Assembly (NCBI GenBank): GCA_900770275.1
Contig: CAAGJS010000229.1
Span: 1-24,081 of the forward strand
Direction: 5' to 3'
Source of the DNA: Erysipelotrichaceae bacterium
GTDB taxonomy: Bacteria > Bacillota_I > Bacilli_A > Erysipelotrichales > Erysipelotrichaceae
Length of the DNA: 24,081 nt
The notes under the pieces were generated by a model. It saw only the letters and a program-made list of their open reading frames with translations, did not search any database and was not told the DNA's origin. Positions 6,697 through 14,207 of the stretch are shown here, one piece after another; position 1 is the first letter of the stretch; every line of letters starts with the position of its first letter. The position numbers and the translations under genes were made by a program.

Positions 6697-7881
6697 TTAG
6701 TGCTTCGAAGGATACGGATACAGCGTAACACCCTTAACGACGCGGTTCACTTCTCCGGTAGGGCAGGGATTATCCGGCGTATCACCATTCTGCAGCGAAC
6801 GGAACAGAGCGATCAGCTGCGCACACAGAACATAGTCAAGGCCAAGGAACACATTGTCCTTTGCACTAGTATTGAAGCAGTAGTAGTAGTCAGCCAGCTC
6901 CTTTGCCTTCTCTTCCGGCGTATTGCATACAACAAGAATCTTGTTGCCCTTACGCTGAACCGACATCTCATGGATCAGATCCATCTCATACTGACGCTGG
7001 TATGCTCCATCCGACAGATAGACAACCGTCAGCGTCTCATCGTTGACGATCGACTTCGGGCCATGACGGAATCCCATCGGTGTATCGTACATCGTAACGA
7101 TCTGACCGGCATTCAGCTCCAGCATCTTAAGAGCCGATTCCTGCGCAATGCCCTTTAGCGTATTGGTACCCAGGTAAACGATGCGGTTATATGCATAGTC
7201 CTCATCGATCTTCAGCATCTCGCCATAGTTCTCATCGAGAAGCTTCTCACCCGCAGCAGCGACTTCCTTAACAGCAGCTTCCGCCTCATCCAGATGATCC
7301 AGAGAGAAGCACAGCAGGCATGCCAGATACATATTGGAGAAGCTCGACGTCATTGCAAAGCTCTGATCCAGCGTCTCCGGCGTCAGGTTGATGGCCAGGC
7401 AGCGGTCGCCCTCACTGGCAGCGCGCTTGCTCAGAGCACCATCCTTATTGCAGGTGATAAAGAGGTTATAAACATTGTCATTGACTGCTTCCACAGACTG
7501 AATGGCACCAATGGATTCCGGAGAATCACCAGACCGGCCGAAGCTGATCAGAAGCGTAGGACGATGCGGCGTAACGAAGTTTTCCGGTGTCGGCGTCAGA
7601 TCCGTGCTGCCAAAACTCTTGGTCTTATAGTTGGTCAGTTTGTTCAGATAAGAGAACAAAGCGTTGCCGACGAATTCCGACGTTCCAGCGCCTGTCAGAA
7701 TGATGTCGTAATCCGGCTGCGATGTGACCTTGGAAATGAATGCCGCGATCTGATCCTTCATGGAACGGATCTGGGCAACGGTCTTCAGCCAGGTTGCCGG
7801 CTGCTGATGAATTTCTGTAGCTGTAAAGGTTGCTTTCTTTTCTGCAAGTTCTTCCGGGGTAAAGCCAAAAATGGTACTCAT
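6697..7881 (-). CDS. agaS: SIS-domain sugar isomerase/deaminase AgaS
   Basis: 394 residues, matching AgaS in length and layout. It has an N-terminal extension, then two SIS sugar-phosphate-binding domains. The first contains TGAGTSEFVGN (63-73) and SFGRSGDSPES (113-123). The second contains MGFRHGPKS. AgaS converts galactosamine-6-phosphate to tagatose-6-phosphate with release of ammonia. The start is the ATG at 7881 preceded by GGAGGG. It is the first gene of the agaS-IIA operon and diverges from the deacetylase gene. The neighbours PTS, deacetylase and GatZ strongly support a GalNAc/GalN pathway rather than glucosamine. Confidence 0.92.
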   Translation of the reverse strand: MSTIFGFTPEELAEKKATFTATEIHQQPATWLKTVAQIRSMKDQIAAFISKVTSQPDYDIILTGAGTSEFVGNALFSYLNKLTNYKTKSFGSTDLTPTPENFVTPHRPTLLISFGRSGDSPESIGAIQSVEAVNDNVYNLFITCNKDGALSKRAASEGDRCLAINLTPETLDQSFAMTSSFSNMYLACLLCFSLDHLDEAEAAVKEVAAAGEKLLDENYGEMLKIDEDYAYNRIVYLGTNTLKGIAQESALKMLELNAGQIVTMYDTPMGFRHGPKSIVNDETLTVVYLSDGAYQRQYEMDLIHEMSVQRKGNKILVVCNTPEEKAKELADYYYCFNTSAKDNVFLGLDYVLCAQLIALFRSLQNGDTPDNPCPTGEVNRVVKGVTLYPYPSKH

Positions 7882-7908
7882 GATTTATTCCCTCCTATTG
7901 ACAAGGCG

Positions 7909-7917
7909 ATTATAGCA
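7909..7917 (-). promoter_or_regulatory. agaS extended -10 promoter element
   Basis: On the minus strand TGCTATAAT lies about 30 nt before the agaS start codon. The 10-base core TTGCTATAAT is the same as at the gatZ promoter. The -35 hexamer 17 bp upstream (TTTATT) is poor, which fits an activator-dependent or extended -10 promoter. Confidence 0.5.
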
Positions 7918-7946
7918 ACCAGTTTTTCATCAATAAACATTTTGGT

Positions 7947-7979
7947 TGAAACTTCACAAAGGTCTACCGAAATCTGCAA
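7947..7979 (-). promoter_or_regulatory. Candidate regulator half-site upstream of agaS/nagA
   Basis: On the minus strand TTGCAGATTTCGG (7979 to 7967) resembles TTGCATTTTCGG at 4841, with one extra base in the A/T block. A much weaker copy, TTGTGAAGTTTC, starts 20 bp further on at 7959. The site sits in the agaS/nagA divergent region, about 65-100 bp from each start. It is a weaker case than the other two loci and is offered as part of a common operator family. Confidence 0.35.
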
Positions 7980-8032
7980 GCACCATCGATGAAACAAAAA
8001 AATAAACATGCTAATGTAGTAATAGTTAAAGA

Positions 8033-8049
8033 CGGCTGACACACAGCCG
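8033..8049 (+). promoter_or_regulatory. Leader hairpin directly before the nagA ribosome binding site
   Basis: CGGCTG (8033-8038) and CAGCCG (8044-8049) form a perfect 6-bp stem with the 5-nt loop ACACA. It ends just before the Shine-Dalgarno GAAGGAG (8050-8057). It could stabilise the mRNA 5' end or affect ribosome loading. There is no T-run, so it is not a terminator. Confidence 0.45.
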
Positions 8050-8064
8050 AGAAGGAGAAAATAC

Positions 8065-9213
8065 ATGCTCATTCAGAGTTCCCGTGTCTGGGTCTGCGGT
8101 GAATTTATCCCTGCCCAGCTCGACATTGAAAATGGAAAGATCAAGCAGATCCTTCCGCTTAACACACGTACCCCGGATTTCGATTATGGCGATCTGAGAA
8201 TCGTCCCGGGCTTCATCGACATCCACTGCCATGGCGCCTACGGCTATGACACCAACTACGCAAAACCGGATGGTCTGCGCAACTGGGCAAAGAACATTAC
8301 CCACGAAGGTGTTACCGGCTTCATGTCCACAACCATTACGGAACTTCACCCGGTCCTGATGAAGGCAGTTGAAAACGTCCGTGACGTCAAGAAGGATTTC
8401 CAGGCAGGCCGCGACGGTGCGGATATCCTCGGTATTCATTTCGAAGGACCGTACCTCGATATGCAGTACAAGGGTGCTCAGCCGCCCGAGGCAATCGTTC
8501 CGCCTACTGTTGATGAATTCAAGGAATATCAGGAAGCTTCCGGAAACAATATCAAAATTATTACCCTGGCTCCGGAACATGATCCGGATCTGGCTCTGAC
8601 CCGTTATGCAAGCAGCCATGGTGTTGTCGTTTCGATCGGCCACTCTGGCGCAACGGCAGAAGAAGTCAAGCTCGCTGTCGCAAACGGTGCCAAGTCTGTT
8701 ACACATACCTACAACGGTCAGTCGCCGTTCAATCACCGCAAGAATGGTGTCACGGGTATGGCTCTGCGTCTGCACGATCTCTATTCCGAGATCATCTGCG
8801 ACTGCAACCACTCGACGCCTGAAGCTCTCAACATCTTCTTCACTTCCAAGGGACGCAATCATGGCATCATGATCTCCGACGCTCTGATGGCGAAGGGCTT
8901 CAAGCCGGGTGACAAGTTCATGTTCGGCGGCCACGAGATTGAGATCTATCCGGATGGCTCCGCACATCTGACGGAAACCGGCGGCCTTGCAGGTTCCACG
9001 ATGCGTATGTGCGATGGTCTCAAGAACCTTGTGGAGCGTGCTCTTGTACCGTTCGATGTTGCACTGAATTCTGCTACCGCTAACCCGGCCGCTCTGCTTG
9101 GTCTCGATGATCACATCGGTCATCTGGCTGCAGGCTATGATGCGGATATCGTTGTTCTGGAAGATGATTACAGCGTCAAGGAAACCTTCTGCAAAGGGGT
9201 TGCTCAGTTCTGA
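8065..9213 (+). CDS. nagA: N-acetylgalactosamine/glucosamine-6-phosphate deacetylase
   Basis: The 382-residue amidohydrolase-superfamily enzyme has the expected metal and active-site motifs: HCH (His54, His56), HFEGPYLD (Glu127), IGHSG (His193), THTYNGQ (His214) and ISDALMAKG (catalytic Asp272). It removes the acetyl group from the amino-sugar 6-phosphate. The aga context (agaS, gatZ, mannose-type PTS) favours GalNAc-6-P, so the name agaA would also fit. The ATG at 8065 has GAAGGAG 7 nt upstream. The stop codon overlaps the start of the next gene (TGATG), so the membrane protein at 9213 is probably translationally coupled. THTYNGQ deviates from the THLFNAM of enterobacterial NagA. Confidence 0.92.
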   Translation: MLIQSSRVWVCGEFIPAQLDIENGKIKQILPLNTRTPDFDYGDLRIVPGFIDIHCHGAYGYDTNYAKPDGLRNWAKNITHEGVTGFMSTTITELHPVLMKAVENVRDVKKDFQAGRDGADILGIHFEGPYLDMQYKGAQPPEAIVPPTVDEFKEYQEASGNNIKIITLAPEHDPDLALTRYASSHGVVVSIGHSGATAEEVKLAVANGAKSVTHTYNGQSPFNHRKNGVTGMALRLHDLYSEIICDCNHSTPEALNIFFTSKGRNHGIMISDALMAKGFKPGDKFMFGGHEIEIYPDGSAHLTETGGLAGSTMRMCDGLKNLVERALVPFDVALNSATANPAALLGLDDHIGHLAAGYDADIVVLEDDYSVKETFCKGVAQF

Positions 9214-9746
9214 TGAGCAATTCCTCTCTTGACAAACGTGCGGATGTCATTGCCGGCCGCAATGTCTATATCAATGAAAAAGGTCAGCACATCCTGTATG
9301 AAAAGGCAACATCCCGCGGCTACATCGTTCCAGAATCGCAATCCGGCTCCTTTGTCCTCTACCATAACCGGATCGCGCTGGCCATTGCTGTAGGGATGCT
9401 GCTGGCATCCTTCATGAATACATGGCAGTTGCCGCTGGTTATTGCGGTTATCTTCTATGCATTGCTGGAGTTCCGCTACCGCAGAAGCTGGCTGCCATCC
9501 CTTGCCCACAAGGAACACTATCGTCCTGACGAACCGTACAGTCTGCAGAAAGCGCTGGTCAAAGGCAAAAACAAGCCCCGCTGCATTCTGCTGATGTGCC
9601 TGTACCTCGCCTTCGGCATCCTGCTGGTCATCAACGAGTACCAGGTAAAGGCTTCGACGGCCCTGGTCGTCGGCGCCTGGGCGGTGCTTGCTGTATGCGT
9701 CTACATGGCTGCGAATTATCTGATCGCTGTCATCAAAATGAAGTAA
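9213..9746 (+). CDS. Four-helix membrane protein coupled to nagA, unknown function
   Basis: 177 residues. The ATG at 9213 shares one base with the nagA stop (TGATG), indicating translational coupling. The N-terminal 50 residues are polar (VIAGRNVYINEKGQHILYEK). Hydrophobic pairs follow at about 54-68 and 73-86, and again at about 126-140 and 147-173, separated by a basic loop (residues 88-122). The layout looks like two transmembrane hairpins. No family recognised. It ends in a strong terminator, so nagA and this gene form a two-gene operon. A link to amino-sugar use is inferred from coupling only. Confidence 0.8.
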   Translation: MSNSSLDKRADVIAGRNVYINEKGQHILYEKATSRGYIVPESQSGSFVLYHNRIALAIAVGMLLASFMNTWQLPLVIAVIFYALLEFRYRRSWLPSLAHKEHYRPDEPYSLQKALVKGKNKPRCILLMCLYLAFGILLVINEYQVKASTALVVGAWAVLAVCVYMAANYLIAVIKMK

Positions 9747-9760
9747 CAATCAGACTCACA

Positions 9761-9782
9761 AGCCGGGAAACCGGCTTTTTTC
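9761..9782 (+). terminator. Rho-independent terminator of the nagA operon
   Basis: AGCCGG (9761-9766), loop GAAA, and CCGGCT (9771-9776) are followed by a T-run (9775-9781). This is a textbook stem with a tetraloop. Confidence 0.9.
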
Positions 9783-9792
9783 GTAGCCTATG

Positions 9793-9842
9793 AAAAAAAA
9801 GCCGAAGCGTCATGCTGCAGAAAGGCAGCACGGTGCTTCGGC
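9793..9842 (-). terminator. Rho-independent terminator downstream of the flavoprotein gene
   Basis: On the minus strand GCCGAAGC (9842 to 9835) pairs with GCTTCGGC (9808 to 9801), with an inner TGCTGC/GCAGCA stem. It is followed by T8 (9800 to 9793). It lies just after the minus-strand gene ending at 9855. Confidence 0.88.
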
Positions 9843-9854
9843 CGGATTGATCCC

Positions 9855-10472
9855 TCAGCGAATGAAATTTGTAAAGGCGTGCGGCTCCTTTTCCGGAAGC
9901 CCGTACTTCTCTTTGCCCAAGGCAATGCTGCGCATCAAAAACACCATGTTTCTGGCAAGTGTACGCATCGTCTGCAGGCCTTCCGCATCCTGCGCAGCTT
10001 CCCCTTCTTCGCAGCCATACACATCGTTCCAGTACTGACTTGAAACAACCGGCATATTGGAAATCGTAAAGTACTTATTAAGCTCATCGAAGGTTGCGGT
10101 CGTCCCTGCCCGCCGCGCAATGACGACACTCGCCCCGACCTTCATCGACTTGTCGAACGAGGTGCTGTAGAACAGCCGGTCAAGGCACGAGATCAGCGTC
10201 CCGTTAGCAGAGCCATAATAAACAGGCGAAGCGATCATGAGGCCATCCGCTGCCTCAAACTTCGGCGCAAGCTGATTCACAACATCGTCGAACACGCACT
10301 TGCCCGTCCTGTCACAGGTACGGCAGGCAATACAGCCGCGCACATCCATCGATCCGACCCGCACGATTTCCGTTTCAACTCCTTCCGCATCGAAGATCTT
10401 CTTCATCTCCTGCAGCGCAAGCAAAGTATTTCCATTTTCATGCGGACTGCCGTTAATCATCAATACCTTCAT
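9855..10472 (-). CDS. NAD(P)H-dependent flavoprotein with four-cysteine motif (iron-sulfur flavoprotein-like)
   Basis: The 205-residue flavodoxin-fold protein has an N terminus MKVLMINGSPHENGNT, an FMN phosphate-binding loop, and SPVYYGSANG at about 81-90. It carries Cys47, Cys50, Cys53 and Cys59 (C-X2-C-X2-C-X5-C), the compact motif that binds a [4Fe-4S] cluster in archaeal iron-sulfur flavoproteins. The protein is therefore either an Fe-S flavoprotein electron carrier or an FMN-dependent NAD(P)H oxidoreductase that kept the cysteines. The ATG at 10472 is preceded by GGGAG. It follows the methyltransferase gene by 25 nt in the same direction, so the two are probably co-transcribed. Confidence 0.88.
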   Translation of the reverse strand: MKVLMINGSPHENGNTLLALQEMKKIFDAEGVETEIVRVGSMDVRGCIACRTCDRTGKCVFDDVVNQLAPKFEAADGLMIASPVYYGSANGTLISCLDRLFYSTSFDKSMKVGASVVIARRAGTTATFDELNKYFTISNMPVVSSQYWNDVYGCEEGEAAQDAEGLQTMRTLARNMVFLMRSIALGKEKYGLPEKEPHAFTNFIR

Positions 10473-10497
10473 ATATATCTCCCGATTTCCTGTTGAT

Positions 10498-11700
10498 TCA
10501 ATCTTTCGGACACACCTGGAAAAAGAAGAACTTCAGATATGAAGTCTCATCCATCGTCCAAAGCACCGGATGATCGCTGTTCTGCTGCGTCACCGAAATC
10601 TGCCGCAGATAAACACCTGCTTCAGCCGCAGACTCTTTGAGCATCTGTTCAAACAGATCCGTTTCCATATACCTGCTGCATGAACATGTCGCAAGGTAGC
10701 CGCCATTGCGCAGCAGATTCATTGCCTGCTTATTGATGCGCTTATAGCCCTGATAGGCATGATCCACGGTTCTGCGATCTTTCGTAAATGCGGGCGGATC
10801 CAGAATGATCAGATCAAAGTCACCCTGATGAATCTGATCCAGATAGTCAAACACATCTGCCTGAACAAAGGAAACATTCCTGAGTCCGTTCAGAGCGGCA
10901 TTTGCCCTTGCCTCAGTAAGAGCCGTTTCTGACACATCCACCGCCGTCACCTGCCTTGCCTTTCCTTTGGCCGCATTGAGCGCAAAGCCGCCCGTATGCG
11001 TAAAGCAGTCAAGCACCCGCAGACCTTCGGCAGCCTCGCGAATGATCAGACGATTGCGCTTCTGATCCAGAAAGTATCCGGTCTTCTGACCATTTTCGAT
11101 ATCGACGTTGAGCTTCAGACCATTTTCTTCAATGACCTGCAGCGTCGTAATATCCGCATTGTTCCAGGGACCTTTATACAGCTCCAGGCCCTCCTTTGCG
11201 CGCACCTTGACATCGTTGCGCTCATAGATGCCGCTGATCTTCGCACCATCCGCCCCCAGCACATCCAGAAGAATCGAATAGATTTTCTCCTTGATCCGTT
11301 CCATTCCCGCCGTCGTAATCTGAGTGACCAGTACATCGTTATAACAATCCACGGTCAGTCCCGGAAGAAAGTCCGCATCCCCGAAGACGATCCGACAGTT
11401 GCTCAGATTGTTTCGCTCCGTCACCTTCCGATAGTCCCAGGCCGCCTGGATTCTTCTTCGAAAGAATGCTTCATCAAAAACCTGATCCGGATTCAAGGAA
11501 AGAATCCGAACCGGAATATAGCTGACCCCTTTATAGAAGCCAGCCCCATAAAAGTTTCCATCTTCATCGACGATAGAAGCGTAGGGACTCTTTGCACAGG
11601 CTTCCTCCACAGAAATCAGATTGTTCCTGTACATCCAGCGCTGTCCCCGTCCAAGAAATTCAGCACCCTGCTTAGAAATCACAACCTTTGGATAGTTCAT
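10498..11700 (-). CDS. rlmI: RlmI-like 23S rRNA (cytosine-C5) methyltransferase
   Basis: The 400-residue class I SAM-dependent methyltransferase has an N-terminal PUA domain (about 3-75), a linker with the family mark GQKTGYFLDQKRNR (204-217), SAM-binding DCFTHTGGF (231-239), DPPAF (301-305) and a cysteine-containing TCSCS (338-342) that fits the catalytic nucleophile of m5C methylases. E. coli RlmI methylates C1962 of 23S rRNA. A related C5-methyltransferase with a different target is possible. The start is the ATG at 11700; its ribosome binding site is weak (GATGGAA). It is followed at 25 nt by the flavoprotein gene. Confidence 0.88.
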   Translation of the reverse strand: MNYPKVVISKQGAEFLGRGQRWMYRNNLISVEEACAKSPYASIVDEDGNFYGAGFYKGVSYIPVRILSLNPDQVFDEAFFRRRIQAAWDYRKVTERNNLSNCRIVFGDADFLPGLTVDCYNDVLVTQITTAGMERIKEKIYSILLDVLGADGAKISGIYERNDVKVRAKEGLELYKGPWNNADITTLQVIEENGLKLNVDIENGQKTGYFLDQKRNRLIIREAAEGLRVLDCFTHTGGFALNAAKGKARQVTAVDVSETALTEARANAALNGLRNVSFVQADVFDYLDQIHQGDFDLIILDPPAFTKDRRTVDHAYQGYKRINKQAMNLLRNGGYLATCSCSRYMETDLFEQMLKESAAEAGVYLRQISVTQQNSDHPVLWTMDETSYLKFFFFQVCPKD

Positions 11701-11727
11701 GGTTCCATCTTACACCCACACCTTATG

Positions 11728-11750
11728 AAAACGGTCCCGAACCGGGACCG
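11728..11750 (-). terminator. Probable terminator after aldo/keto reductase gene
   Basis: On the minus strand CGGTCCC and GGGACCG (11750-11744 and 11738-11732) enclose a 5-nt loop and are followed by TTTT. The T-run is short, so some read-through into the methyltransferase gene is possible. Confidence 0.6.
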
Positions 11751-11784
11751 GCGAATCATTCTTGATTGATGCTTTCCTGTTGTT

Positions 11785-12633
11785 TTACTTCTGTTTCGAA
11801 TAATCAATGACCAGGCTGAGATAGCGGTTCAGTGCCTCCGGGGTCGCTGTGTAGTACGGAACCTCGCGGTCAATGGCCGCAATCTCCTGCATCTCTTCCT
11901 CTGTAAGACGGAAGTCATACAGATCCAGATTGGCTTTGATATGATCCGGATTCTTGGAACCAGGAATCACAATATTGCCATTCTGAATGTGCCAGCGAAG
12001 AATCACCTGTGCCGGCGTCTTATGATACTTCTCCGCCAGATTTGCGAACACCGGTTCCTGCAGCAGCGCATGATCTCCATGTCCAAGCGGATACCATGCC
12101 ATCACATAGGCACCGAATGTCGAAAGGTACTGCTTCAGTTCCTTCTGCGTATAGTACGGATGTGTTTCGACCTGAATGACTGACGGCTTGATTTCCGCCT
12201 CATTCACAAGCGACTTCAGCTCATCCAGCGGGAAGTTCGAAAGACCGATGGCCCGCACCTTCCCTGCCTTGACAGCATCTTCCATTGCCCTGTAGGCATG
12301 TTTGACATCGCCGATCGGCTGATGCAGGAACAGAAGATCTACATAATCCAGACCCAGCCGCTCCAGGCATCCGTCAATCGCCTGTTCCCCTGTCGCATAT
12401 TCACTTGGCCAAAGCTTAGTCGACACGAAGAGTTCCTTGCGATCCTTGCCTGATGCCTTGATCGCCCGGCCGACTGCCTTTTCATTCTGATAGGCCGCTG
12501 CCGTATCAATCAGCTGATAGCCATCACCAATTGCCGCCCTGACCGAAGCCTCAGCCTCATCCGGGCTCAGCAGAAATGTTCCGATGCCTGCACTGGGAAT
12601 GTCATAACCATTGTTCAGATGAAAGTATTCCAT
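11785..12633 (-). CDS. Aldo/keto reductase
   Basis: 282 residues, a normal length for the superfamily. The catalytic tetrad is visible: Asp43 and Tyr48 (YQLIDTAAAYQNE), Lys73 (STKLWPSEY) and His104 (LLFLHQP). The NADPH-phosphate-binding segment IPGSKNPDHIKANL lies near the C terminus. It is a cytosolic TIM-barrel enzyme that reduces aldehydes or ketones with NADPH; the substrate is unknown. The ATG at 12633 has GGAGAAGG upstream. It is a single gene between two terminator-like regions. A second family member lies at 23084 in this window. Confidence 0.92.
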   Translation of the reverse strand: MEYFHLNNGYDIPSAGIGTFLLSPDEAEASVRAAIGDGYQLIDTAAAYQNEKAVGRAIKASGKDRKELFVSTKLWPSEYATGEQAIDGCLERLGLDYVDLLFLHQPIGDVKHAYRAMEDAVKAGKVRAIGLSNFPLDELKSLVNEAEIKPSVIQVETHPYYTQKELKQYLSTFGAYVMAWYPLGHGDHALLQEPVFANLAEKYHKTPAQVILRWHIQNGNIVIPGSKNPDHIKANLDLYDFRLTEEEMQEIAAIDREVPYYTATPEALNRYLSLVIDYSKQK

Positions 12634-12752
12634 ATCTATCCTTCTCCTGTCAGTTTCCTGTTACTGCCCCGTTTACAGAAAGAAGTATAGAGCGTCCTCC
12701 TCACGGGCACATGATCAAAACCGAATAGAAGATTTCACAACATGAATACCGC

Positions 12753-14207
12753 TCAGTGACGGCGCCAGGTAGTCCGCGAAAACAGAATCAGAATCGGGTA
12801 AATTTCCAGACGACCGGCAAGCATATTGAAAATCAGAACGATCTTGGAAAGTACACTGTAGCCCGAAAAGTTATGCACCGGTCCCACAGCGCCAAGACCA
12901 GGACCAATGTTGTTGAAAGTTGCCAAAACCGCAGAAAGATTGGTTTCAATCGAAAAGCCGTCCAGCGAAATAATCAGCATGCTCAGGACGACAATCATCC
13001 CATAGGCTGTCAGATAGCCGTTGAGATTGCGCAGAATGATCTCTTCAACCGGACGCTCATTGACACGGACACGCTCCACTTCATGCGGATGCAGGTTGAC
13101 GTGAATATTACGCCGCAGCGTCTTGAACAGCATCAAGAGACGGCTCATCTTCATACCGCCGCCCGTCGAACCGGCACAGGCACCTCCGATCATCAGAATC
13201 AATAGAATCGTTTTCGAGAATACCGGCCACTGATCAAAGTTCGTTGTCGCAAAACCGGAGGTAGACATGATCGTTGCCACCTGGAAGGCTGCCTGATGCA
13301 GAGATTCCCGCACCGTACCGTAAAGCGGATAGATATTCAGCGTAACGAGGATAATCGAAATACCGATGATCGCCAGATACAGATGCAGCTCCTCATCCAC
13401 CCAGACTGACCTCACCCGATGCAGAAGCATCAGATAGTAGATGGAAAAGTTCGCACCAAACAGGAACATGAACACGGTGGTCACCGTCTGGGCCGCATGT
13501 GAATAGGAAGCCATTGAACTGTTCAGCACACCAAAGCCGCCGGTACCAGCTGTCCCAAACATGATGCACATCGCATCAAACCACGGCATGCCCGCAATTC
13601 TCAGGCACACATAATCAATCAATGACAGCGCAATATACAGAATGTAGAGAATCGAAGCCGTCTGCTTCATGCGCGGCACCAGTTTGCCGACAATCGGCCC
13701 CGGACTTTCTGCACGCAGAATGTGCAGCGTATAGCCCTCATTCTCCTTTGCCAGCGGAACAACCGCCATCAGGAAGACAAGAACACCCATGCCGCCGACC
13801 CAGTGCGAGAAACTGCGCCAGAACAGCATGCCCCGGCTTAACGCCTCCACATCATTCAGAATCGATGAGCCGGTCGTCGTAAAACCCGATACCATCTCAA
13901 AGACACAGTCAATATAACGCGGAATCTCTCTGGAAAAGTAAAAAGGAAGGCAGCCAAGCAATGACATCAGAAGCCACGTCAATCCCGTGGTTACAAGACC
14001 TTCACGAGCATAAAAACCATGTCTCGCCTTCCGGCCGATCAGATAGAGTATCAGAGCGACGAAAAGGATGATGATCCAGCTCAACAAATAGGAACGTACT
14101 CCGATCGGATTATGATCCACGGCTTCAAGAATCGCTCCCGGAACCATCAGAGCCACTTCCATCACTAGGATCTTAGCGAGGATCTTGGCAATCATCCGGT
14201 AATTCAT
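12753..14207 (-). CDS. trkH: TrkH-family potassium uptake membrane subunit
   Basis: The 484-residue polytopic membrane protein has four pore-loop signatures: SGFTTTGSS (107-115), FGTAGTGGFG (217-226), STSGFATTNF (315-324) and NNIGPGLGAVGP (432-443). Each carries the selectivity-filter glycine of the Trk/Ktr/HKT superfamily. Length and topology match TrkH better than the shorter KtrB. It imports potassium with its cytoplasmic partner TrkA, whose gene lies directly upstream and overlaps it by 4 nt (ATGA). No clear hairpin terminator was seen after its stop. Confidence 0.95.
   Translation of the reverse strand: MNYRMIAKILAKILVMEVALMVPGAILEAVDHNPIGVRSYLLSWIIILFVALILYLIGRKARHGFYAREGLVTTGLTWLLMSLLGCLPFYFSREIPRYIDCVFEMVSGFTTTGSSILNDVEALSRGMLFWRSFSHWVGGMGVLVFLMAVVPLAKENEGYTLHILRAESPGPIVGKLVPRMKQTASILYILYIALSLIDYVCLRIAGMPWFDAMCIMFGTAGTGGFGVLNSSMASYSHAAQTVTTVFMFLFGANFSIYYLMLLHRVRSVWVDEELHLYLAIIGISIILVTLNIYPLYGTVRESLHQAAFQVATIMSTSGFATTNFDQWPVFSKTILLILMIGGACAGSTGGGMKMSRLLMLFKTLRRNIHVNLHPHEVERVRVNERPVEEIILRNLNGYLTAYGMIVVLSMLIISLDGFSIETNLSAVLATFNNIGPGLGAVGPVHNFSGYSVLSKIVLIFNMLAGRLEIYPILILFSRTTWRRH

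Noticed and set aside
8065..9123. Minus-strand open frame opposite nagA
   Set aside because: Shadow of the deacetylase gene with no motifs; the sense frame has all active-site residues.
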